Shown: in pieces, positions 55,656 to 64,000 of the stretch | How positions within the stretch are numbered: the first letter of the stretch is position 1 | Layout of the letters: each line of letters begins with the position of its first letter | From: Stictocephala bisonia | Lineage: Eukaryota > Arthropoda > Insecta > Hemiptera > Membracidae | Direction of reading: 5' to 3' | NCBI GenBank assembly: GCA_035578905.1 | Contig: JAQJVL010000286.1 | Location: 1,092,878 to 1,156,877, forward strand | DNA: 64,000 nucleotides | Translations under genes and position numbers: made by a program | Notes under the pieces: generated by a model | What the model was told of the DNA's origin: nothing | Database searches by the model: none | What the model saw: only the letters and a program-made list of their open reading frames with translations

Positions 55656-55659
55656 CATT

Positions 55660-55980
55660 TTAATTAGTAACTACTGGAATCAGACAAACCAGGATATAAA
55701 AAACTGAACCTCATATTTTTAAATTATCTTGACAATTTTAATAAAAACTACTGGAAACAGCCAAACCAGGATACAAAAAAACTGAACCTCATATTTTTAA
55801 ATTATTCTGACAATTTTTAATAAAAACTACTGGAAACAGCCAAACCAGGATATAAAATACTGAACCTCATATTTTTAAATTATTTTGACAGTTTTCATAA
55901 AAATTACTGGAAACAGACAAACTAGGATAGAAAAAAAAACTGTACCTCATAACTTTAAATTATTCGACAATCTCAATCTC
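55660..55980. repeat. 77-79-bp tandem repeat, four copies
   Basis: Units containing ACTGGAAACAGCCAAACCAG and GAACCTCATATTTTTAAATT recur at 55688, 55765, 55844 and 55921 (by the ACCAGG position). The array ends about 65 bp before the ORF1 start of the downstream LINE, so it may be that element's 5' UTR. Confidence 0.8.
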
Positions 55981-56043
55981 ATCCAATTATTTAATTATTA
56001 CTGACTTAAATTCTATCTGGTCAACTTAGATGTCTATAAAGCC

Positions 56044-57580
56044 ATGACATCAACATCGGAACCATGCTACTCACCTGGTGATATATAGTCTTTGCCAAAA
56101 TTAAAGGATACCCTTATTGGCCCGCCATTATAAATAACAATGACAACTCTGGTAAAAATACAAAGTATGGTGTATACTTTGTATTTTTATATATGTAATT
56201 ACTCTGAAAACCTTCAAGCTTATGGACAACAGAAAACTGACAACTTCAAGAACAAAAAATTCAACCAAGCCCTCATTGAAGCAGAAAATAACCTACCTGC
56301 TAATGATCAAAGCAAGACTACGGCCACATCTTCAGAGCCGCAGCTGGATGAAATAAAAACCAGAATAGCAAACTTTGAAAATGAGGAAGAACCCGACCTG
56401 GAAACCTCCTTAATTTAGCAGCAGAGGTCGGAAATGCACTCTTGCTGGAAAACAACAAATTAAGAGAAGAAGTACTCAAATTGGCCCTCCAAAATTCAAA
56501 ATTAGCCCAGAAAATAACAGACATACAAACCACTGACATCATGAACTATCATGCCCAAATTGAATTACTAGAAAAGGAAAATAACACACATCTCATGAAA
56601 CACAACACCCTAATGGAAAAAATAACTGAATTATAAAATCAAGTGGAAAGGGAAGTTTAGTTGAAAAACAAACTCACAAAAACCTTTGAAGAATTTGACG
56701 AAGAAAGAGAAATTGATATAAAAAAATTTGTAACTAAAATCAGTGTTCTTAACGAGGAAACAAAAAAGATAAGGAAAACCAACACATGTAACAGGACATA
56801 CGTTTCAGAAGAAACTATAAGAACACATACAGGAAGAACCTGAATGGAAGCAAGTACACAAACAATAAGCACTTCTACTGAAACTTGTGGGCCACCTGCT
56901 TCCTTTGTTTTAACTGAACTGACACAGTTAAAAATTAAGCAAAATCAAATGGAAGTTGCTCTTGACTTACTAATAAAACAAAATCAAATGGACTCGCACC
57001 CCACAAAACAGCGAAACTCAGTGTCTCCTAAAAAAGGTACAATAAAACCACCTATCTCATATTTAAACGGACCTAAGGTCTCTGTAAGAACAAAACCTGA
57101 CCATGTCTTGACTAAAAACAAACGCTTAGGAAAACTAAAACCAAAAAACAAATACAGCATTTCCCTGCAAGTATTTAAATAGACAAACAACATTTAGAGT
57201 AAAACTGTCAAGACAAAATAACAGCCAAAACCAAACAACCATTCCAGACGATAAGAATACAGAAAAAATCTTCCAATCTAACTCAATCCCCACATCCAAG
57301 ACCAAGCAGAACCATGATACACCCACAGAAGCCAGCCAAATGTGTATAAAAAAAACTAAATCCTCCGACCCGTCTAACTAGATTAAACAGATCACCTCCC
57401 ATGAATGCTAAAATAATGAAGCAAAATGAAACTGTGCATGATTTTTTCCAAAACAATCTTGAATTCTACAGGGAACATATGGGGAAATACTACAGACAGC
57501 AACAACAACCCCATTATTTAGAACAACGCCTGGCAGAACACCCGTACAAAGACAAACCACAGCCAAGAGAAATCATGTAA
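56044..57580 (+). pseudogene. LINE ORF1: PWWP domain plus coiled coil
   Basis: ATG at 56044 begins MTSTSEPCYSPGDI. A 2-nt slip in the TATATA tract then moves to the frame (from 56088) reading VFAKIKGYPYWPAII, an unmistakable PWWP core (FAKxKGYPxWPA). After a further shift comes KNKKFNQALIEAENNL, matching the helix that follows the PWWP barrel in HDGF/LEDGF-type proteins. Next are a coiled coil (about 56440-56636; LLENNKLREEVLKLALQNSK), Lys-rich stretches and QNNLEFYREHMGKYYRQQQQ (about 57450-57510). PWWP domains bind methylated-H3K36 nucleosomes and DNA, so this ORF1 may have steered RNPs to chromatin. A captured host PWWP gene fragment is the alternative, but it leads directly into the endonuclease on the same strand. 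Confidence 0.75.
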
Positions 57581-57585
57581 CAATC

Positions 57586-58281
57586 CTCCACCAAAACATC
57601 AGAGAGCTGACTAACAAAGTTGAAAGGCTAAGTCATGTACTCGAGGATACAAACCCAAGTATGCTCATCCTAACAGAGCATGGTCTCTGCCAAAATGACC
57701 TCGAGGCCACCAAAATAGGTGGTTACTCGTTAATAACTGATTTCAGTAGACAAGTGCACAAACTTGGGGGAGTAGCAATTTACTCAAGAGAAGAATTTGT
57801 CAACTCAATTCAACCAATTAACATCTCAAACTACAGCCAGGAGTCAGTATGTGAAGCAACAATGGTAAAAGTTAAGACTACAAAACTAGAACTTCAAATT
57901 CTGGGAATATACCGCCCTCCATGCGAAAATGTGAAACTGGCTATTGAAATCATCTCCGACATCCTTGAGCTACAAGAAGCTCACAAAAGACCAACCTTAA
58001 TTGTTGGGGACATAAATATTGACAGATTGGAAGCAAGTCAAAAAAACAAAGCACTAGAGCAAGAATTGGCTACACAAAATATCACACGATATCCATTACC
58101 AGCTACACGAATAACAAAAAATACTGCCACATCAATCGACTGTGTGTGCTTCAATGTACCACAACAGGATATAACAACACATGTAATACATACATGCCTC
58201 TCTGATCACACAGCACAGCTTTGTAAACTACGCACAACCTACAAAAAAGCCATCTACCAAACACCACAAGAAGAATTATAA
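57586..58281 (+). pseudogene. LINE endonuclease domain
   Basis: One continuous frame gives VTILHQNIRELTNK (catalytic Asn), MLILTEHGLC (catalytic Glu), LGGVAIYSRE, LQILGIYRPP, TLIVGDINIDRL (Asp/Asn) and CLSDHTAQLC (SDH). All signature residues of the apurinic-type endonuclease are present. It nicks the target for reverse transcription. The frame is closed at 58281 before the RT domain. Confidence 0.85.
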
Positions 58282-58289
58282 AGAACCGG

Positions 58290-60193
58290 AATTTACAAAA
58301 CCTAAAATCCTTCCTCTCAGGACAAAATTGGGAAAGAATACATGAAGCCCACGACACCGATACTGCATTCAATAGCTTTAAGCATATTCTGCAGCTGGCC
58401 CTAAATACTACATGCCCTTTAAGGAAAACCATAAAAAAAAACACAAAATCTGAAGTTTTATGACGAAGAGTCTAGAGAACTAAAACGTTTATATCTCAAA
58501 GACCTCCACAAATATGAGACAACAGGCTACATCAGAGATAAAAAATACATGATCAACAAGAAAAGAAGCTATGACTTAAAGCTAAGAAGCCTTAAGCAGA
58601 AATCAACATCAGAATTCATTGAACAGTCAAGCAGTAAATCTAAAGCTCTATGGCATGTCATCAACACTGGAAGAAAAGCAAAACCGGAAAATACTCCCGA
58701 AATGAAAATAAAGATTCAAGACTCAATCATCAGTGACCCAACCTTAATAGCTGAACACTTAAACATATTCTTTTCCGAAATAGCTGACAAAAACCTACAA
58801 AATAAAGATCACATAGCTAACAATGAAAATATAAATAACTCACAAGCAATAGTATGCCCAGCATATCTAACACTAATTCCAACAAACTACAGACCGATAT
58901 CGCTAGTTTCCAGAATTATAGAAAAAGTTGTTCTTGCCAGATTGATGAAACATCTAACCCAGTATGACTTACTAACTGATAAACAACATGGCTTTCAAAA
59001 AACAAATCGACAACCACAGCCCTGATTAACCTGATTGAATTTACTCTCGAACAAATTGACAATAAACAGTTCACTTCAGCTGTATTTTTGGGCTATAGCA
59101 AAGCATTCGACTGCCTGGGACACGAATTACTGTGCAACAAGCTAGAGCTCTTAGGAGTGAAAGGCTTGGCAAAAATGGTTCAAAAGTTATCTAGTAGGCC
59201 GCTCACAAATTGTTGAAATACAGCATTCATTTAAAGGCCAGGTGTCCAACTACCATTCCCCAACCTATGAAAAGAGGAGTCCCTCAAGGCTCTGTCTTAG
59301 GCCCGATACTTTTTATCCTCTTGACAAACGACTTCCCCAAAGAAATGCTCAGCCAGAACACAAGAACAGTAATGTATGCGGATGACAGTACTCTCTTAAT
59401 CAGTAACAAAACAGCATCTGAGCAATCTCTCAATATAAATTTGGCCATGAATTCAGCAATAGAATATTGTAAAAAGAATGACCTGACAATAAACCCCACT
59501 AAGACAAGCAAATGCATTTCTCAACCAAAAAAGCTGAAGTACACAACGCAGCAGGTATCGCAGAAGCAAGCCAAGCAAAATTCCTTGGTATAATTCTAGA
59601 CAGTAAGTTTACCTGGACCAAACATATAAACCCAACTAAGCAAAAAAATCAGCACATCCGTCTATGTTGTCCAAAGAGTGAAATGGATTGCAGGGCTTGC
59701 AGCACCTAAAACCGCATATTTTTCACTAGTAGAATCTCACATCCGTTATGGCCTGCTCGTATGGGAAGGATCGGGGACACACAATATCAACCGGATTCTT
59801 CTCCTCCAGAAGAAAGCTGTCAGAGCCCTTGCAAATCTTGAGCCACATCAACCCTGCAGGCAGGCGTTCCAGGATCTAGGGTTAATGACAGTCGTATCTC
59901 TGTACATACAGGAATGTATCCTATACGTGGACAAACTTCAACCACCTAGAAATGGAGATTTTCATTCATATAACACCTGTCATGGCTCACGGCTCAACTT
60001 GCCAGTTCATCGCACCACCCTATCAGAGAAAAAACCATCTTATGTAGGCTGCAAGTTTCGAAACCATCTACATGCATCCATGAAAGAATTCACTGGGAAT
60101 AAACTTAAAATGGAGCTAAAGATATGGCTAATTAGAAGACCTTTCTACACTCTGAATGAATTCCTTGATAACAACAGAGAAGACCAAACCTAA
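58290..60193 (+). pseudogene. LINE reverse transcriptase, multiply frameshifted
   Basis: Segments in changing frames: 58549-59025 (linker, then PTNYRPISLVSRIIEKVV and TDKQHGFQK); about 59030-59200 (SKAFDCLGHELLCNKLELLG); 59210-59593 (KRGVPQGSVLGPILFILLTN, MYADDSTLLI with the catalytic Asp pair); and 59530-60193 (KFLGIILDSKFTWTKHI, then ESHIRYGLLVWEGSG and LIRRPFYTLNEFLD). The signature order is right for a Jockey/CR1-like RT without RNase H. At least four frame breaks make it dead. Confidence 0.85.
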
Positions 60194-60254
60194 TATTTTA
60201 TGTAATTTGATGTTATTGTAATTCTTGATGAATGTATAATAAAGATAATATCAA

Positions 60255-61856
60255 GAATCAAGAATCATTTATTCCATTGACAAACATAAGTTTGAATAGG
60301 ACATGTCAAATCTACAAGTACAACTCTAATCTAAAACAAGGCAGTTAGGCAGTTGCATTCTGTCAAAATTTGCTTATCAATAAATCATTACATATTAAAA
60401 CTACAATAAATCACTATATATTAAAATTTAACAATAAATAATTACATAATAAAATTCAACAATACAATTACCATGTATTAAAGTTCAACAATAAATTACT
60501 ATATATTAAAATTTTACAATAAATTACTCTTCAACATACACATATTTAAATTAATCTATACTTAAAACAGAAAACAGAAAAGACTATTACAGTTACATAT
60601 TTCAAAAAGTTATGTTCAAGTCAGACTCTAGAAACTCGGAAATAGAATAAAATGGATTATTGAGAAGCCAGTTATAAATGACAGTTTTAAATTTATTACG
60701 TGGTATGGTCCAAGCAATCTCGGGGAGCTTATTAAAAAATGTAACACAATTAATTTTATAGGACTTGCCTGTAAGGGTAAGCCTATGATGAGGAATATCC
60801 AGATTGATTCTATTTCTAGTCTTATGATTGTGTATGTTTTGTCTTTTTTGAAATAAATTTAAATTATCTTTGGCATACATTAAGACCTGAAAAATATATA
60901 GGTTAATAATTGTACAGATTTTAAGGTAAACAAAAAGCGGTTTGCAGTGGTCCAGGGCCCCTGCCCCTGCCATATTGCGAACAATTTTCTTTTGTATTAG
61001 TAAAATCTCATGCACACAATGAGAATGTCCCCACAGTATCAACCCATAGGTGATATGCGATTGAAACAAGCCAAAGTAAGCAATTCTTAAGTATTCTAAA
61101 TTTACAAGTGGCTTTAGCTTCCAAAATAAAAATACTGTTCTGGATATTTTTTTACAGCTATTATTGATTTGGTCTTTCCAACACAATTTACTATCAATGT
61201 TTATGCCCAACAGTTTTACTGAATTGTATGGAATTTCATTTTTGAGACTAAGTATCAAATTCTGAGTTTTATCTTTATTATAATGTAGTTTATTACTTTG
61301 AAACCAATTCAGTACATCCCTTGTTGAGCCCTCAATTACATCATTTAAATAATTTAGGTCTTGATGACTTTTCATAATGGTGGTGTCGTCCGCATATACT
61401 ATTGTATTTACACTAGTATTGTTATATGGCAATTCATTTATGGCTACTATGAACAGAAAAGACCCTAGGACAGAGCCCTGGGGCACCCCAGTTGAGACAC
61501 TTGCAACCGCAGAATTCCTGCTGTTGAGTGCAACATATTGAGTTCTATTGCTGAGATATGATTTTATCAAGTTAAGTGAATGGGTGTCAATTCCATAATA
61601 TTTAAGTTTATAAAGTAAAATATCAAACGGTACACAATCAAAAGCTTTAGTGAGATCAAAAAGGGTGAGAGCAACAGTTTCCTTATTTTCAAACACTTCT
61701 AGACTATTCCCAACAATTTGCTGTACTGCAGTTACGGTAGACATACCTTTCCTGAATCCAAATTGAGAAACTGAAATTAAATTGTTTCTTTCAAAATATT
61801 CACTTAATTGACTATATATAATTGATTCAAATAATTTTGAAAAAATGAAAATTTAA
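60255..61856 (-). mobile_element. 5'-truncated Jockey/CR1-like LINE, minus strand
   Basis: It contains the 3' half of an RT (open from about 61850 to 60602), a 3' UTR of about 345 bp and a tail, AATAAATGATTCTTGATTC, ending near 60255. The 5' end is lost at about 61856, where the frame closes. Tail-to-tail with the plus-strand LINE. Confidence 0.82.
60602..61850 (-). pseudogene. Reverse transcriptase C-terminal two thirds
   Basis: An open frame of about 415 codons without internal stops begins mid-domain at FSKLFESIIYSQLSEYFE (truncated by retrotransposition). It continues through SVSQFGFRKGMSTVTAV, LFDLTKAFDCVPFDILL, STGVPQGSVLGSFLFIV, IVYADDTTIMK (catalytic Asp pair), KLLGINIDSKLCWKDQI and YGLILWGHS, ending NPFYSISEFLESDLNITF. 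No endonuclease. The intact frame suggests recent insertion despite truncation. Its motifs parallel those of the plus-strand LINE, indicating related families. Confidence 0.88.
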
Positions 61857-62790
61857 TTTGAATCTTATCTTGAAAATTTATTGCTGTTATTAATTGTTGT
61901 TTGAATGCTATATAATAATTTAATTTAATCGTTCTAAGCTTGATTCGTTGGTGTTAATCAAATCAGCCAATGGTCACTGCTACTAATGAGTAATGGGCGG
62001 GGCTTACTATTGCGCCGCCAGCAAGCAACCTTCCGGCATTGTGGTTTCTATAACACACTGCTTCAATGAGGTTAAGTAGCAGAGAGGCCTTTGCAGCCCT
62101 AACTTCGCCTCATGAAGTAACAATAAAGTCTTTTTCATTTCAATGTAATTCACACAGTGGGGGAAGAGTACTTCTATGTCTCACTTGCACCTTACAGTGC
62201 ATCTCACTCGCACCAGTGTATGAAAAAGGTTGTTTTCCACGCGGACTGTGTACAACAGTTTAATCACTTCATTGGAAATAAATGAAGACAGTTAAGATAT
62301 TTTTTCTGAACCTGGATTACCAAAGGAAATTCGTTAAATTTAGCATTCATGTAAAATTGTGTTGATACTGAAATGTTTCATAAAAACCTCAAAACTGAAG
62401 TCATCGGCTGGCCAGCTAATTTAGTGCAACAAACACTCTTTTTTTTGCAACAAACACAAAATTTTTTGCAATAATTCCTTTTTGCAAGTTAAAAAAAGCC
62501 AGTTCAAAATTAATGTGTTTTTTGAACTCTCATAGTTAAGAAAAATCGCTCCAATATTTTTGCCGCTCATACACCTACCTACACTAGCTTATTTGGAACA
62601 TATCTACCTGAGACACGAATAATCTGCAAGGCAAAATACTAAGGATATCATTTATATATATATATATATATCGTATGGTTTGTTGTAGCTACCATTTGTT
62701 AATTATAAAACTGCCATTTATATTTAGATAAATATCTAAAAGTCATGATTATATATTCATTGATTATAAAATGTAAAAAGTGATCTCCTG
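61857..62790. other. Stretch without recognised gene
   Basis: 62066-62263 is a 65-codon frame starting MRLSSREAFAALTSPHEV that I cannot assign. There is a (TA)n microsatellite at about 62653-62671. Confidence 0.4.
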
Positions 62791-63015
62791 TCATAAAGCT
62801 AAATCCAATCCATCGAGCCATCTAACACCTTCCTCACTGATTTTGTGTATGCTGACCAATCCCTCCATAAAAGAGCACAGGGGCACTCTGTAACTATGTG
62901 ATCCATTGTTTAGATAGACTCCGCAATCACATGCCTGATCTACTATCAATCCCCATTTATACTTTCAGTAATTGCATCTGCCAAAGCCAGTTCGGAACCG
63001 ATTTAACAGTGTCCA
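62791..63015 (-). pseudogene. LINE RT C-terminal remnant
   Basis: The minus strand in shifting frames reads NRFRTGFGRC, KWGLIVDQACDCG, then TMDHIVTECPVLFYGGIG and VRWLDGLDLAL with stop at 62793-62791. This fits the ending of many Jockey-type ORF2 proteins (FRTGHGRC...KWG...CDCG...QTMxHI...CP...WLxxLDxxL). Frameshifts and a stop make it a relic. Confidence 0.75.
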
Positions 63016-64000
63016 CTCCCTAAGAGGGAGGTTCAGTTTTTGATAGACTAAGTAATTTCTCCACATATTTTCCCATTCAATGATTTTTTTCTTCTTTTTC
63101 TACCAACGCCATTGGCATTTTTTACTGATAATTCTAACATTGTTATGGTCAACGGTTCAAACCCATCAAGCCAAACATAGTTACGAGTGATTTGAAATCA
63201 GGAGTAGGCTTACTGACCGTTAAGCCGGCCACATACTATAGATCCGAGCACTGATTGACAGCTCATCTACTCTGTTCGGAGTTACAGGACAATTTTTTCA
63301 CAACTTAAGCATCGCCTAGAAACATTTTAGCCGACCCATAACTCTGGGAAAATACGTCGACTGCAGATCAAGTGCTGCTGATAATTTTCAAGTGCTGTGT
63401 TGTAGTGTTGTGTCCTGGGGCCCCAATAATCAAAATTTTGTTGTTCTAAGCTGAAGTTCAGATATAACATGCGCTTACCTATCAAGTTTAGAACATTTTA
63501 CTCAAGCACCTTTTGAGCTAAAAAAAAACTACTTTTTTGCATTATTTATGAGTGAAAAAAGTCAACTTTTGCGAATATTCCTGGAAGTTTTAAACCGAGA
63601 TCTTCAATTTAAGTATACACATGATGGAAGTAGGATGCTGGGAAGTGCCTCAACATTTAGTATCAGTGAGTGAATGAGTGACTAAGTCACTACATCGAGC
63701 TTTATAAAAAAGAACACTACTGAAGGTAAAGATTAAAGCAAAATGATATCACCAGTCACTAACATCTGCTACTATTGCCAGTATTCCCAACACCAACAAG
63801 ACAACTTTTGTCCATAATGATGAAATTTACAACCTAAACTATATTCAATAAAATAGTATAAGCCTAAAAACTTGTAAACTGGAAATCTGTTAAGTTATTG
63901 ATTAGTTTATACGTAATTAAATGTACAATGCTAAAACGCAAAGTGAGTGTCCGTTATAGGTATTTTTACTTATACAGGCTGTATTTACTTACAAAATACA
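63016..64000. other. Right edge, no gene recognised
   Basis: No frame of note, and no repeat recognised within the window. Confidence 0.45.

Larger units (their letters stand above)
56044..60240 (+). mobile_element. Broken Jockey/CR1-like LINE with a PWWP ORF1
   Basis: Plus-strand order: ORF1 with PWWP domain and coiled coil (56044 to about 57580), endonuclease (57586-58281), reverse transcriptase in several frames (58290-60193), AATAAAG signal at 60239 and a short tail. Many frameshifts and stops mean it is inactive. The 5' limit may include the tandem repeat at 55660. It converges with the opposite-strand LINE at 60255. Confidence 0.82.

Noticed and set aside
62066..62263. 65-codon gene
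   Set aside because: No recognisable domain, and length is within chance for this composition.

Overview
This is a eukaryotic, intron-rich, AT-rich and heavily transposon-loaded window, almost certainly from an insect. The reasons are an insect-style MBD2/3 gene, TTAGG telomere-type repeats, and the mix of Tc1/mariner, Tigger, hAT, piggyBac, Helitron and several non-LTR elements. A hemipteran is my guess, not a demonstrated fact. No bacterial-type genes, tRNA genes or CRISPR arrays were seen.

The only host gene I can reconstruct is a complete MBD2/3 (methyl-CpG-binding NuRD subunit) on the minus strand. It has five coding exons (43134-43019, 29218-29066, 20444-20300, 14648-14403, 13266-13168) that join in frame to 252 residues. 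Four introns of about 13.8, 8.6, 5.7 and 1.1 kb hold most of the mobile DNA. Intron 1 uses a GC donor.

Layout: 1-245 is a dispersed repeat. 1967-5400 is a decayed minus-strand Helitron, with its 3' hairpin terminus and collinear Rep/helicase fragments, containing a MITE. 6.3-13.1 kb is a run of DNA elements: a DUF4817-like relic, a 1.4-kb TIR element holding a Tigger-type MITE, a 2-kb long-TIR element with a zinc-finger exon and an RTE insertion, a piggyBac-type MITE and a mariner-type element. Intron 3 has a 63-bp minisatellite split by a 2.96-kb Tc1/mariner-superfamily transposon with an unusually long spacing between its second and third catalytic acids. Intron 2 has an apparently intact 5.55-kb non-LTR retrotransposon. 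Intron 1 has a second Helitron (with an OTU-like domain) carrying a 2.5-kb Tigger and a 180-bp MITE whose core is a TTAGG array, then tRNA-derived SINEs and fold-back repeats.

Upstream of the gene, 43.6-54.4 kb is a nest of related inverted-repeat elements interrupted by an intact-looking 5.4-kb hAT transposon. 56.0-60.2 kb is a broken non-LTR element whose ORF1 starts with a PWWP chromatin-reader domain. It converges with an opposite-strand LINE fragment (60.25-61.86 kb), and a third LINE C-terminal relic lies at 62.8-63.0 kb.

Most elements are independent selfish units. The biological themes are nested insertion (insertion order can be read from target duplications), chromatin or replication-factor contact motifs in mobile-element proteins (PWWP, PIP boxes), and telomere-type repeats carried by a transposon.
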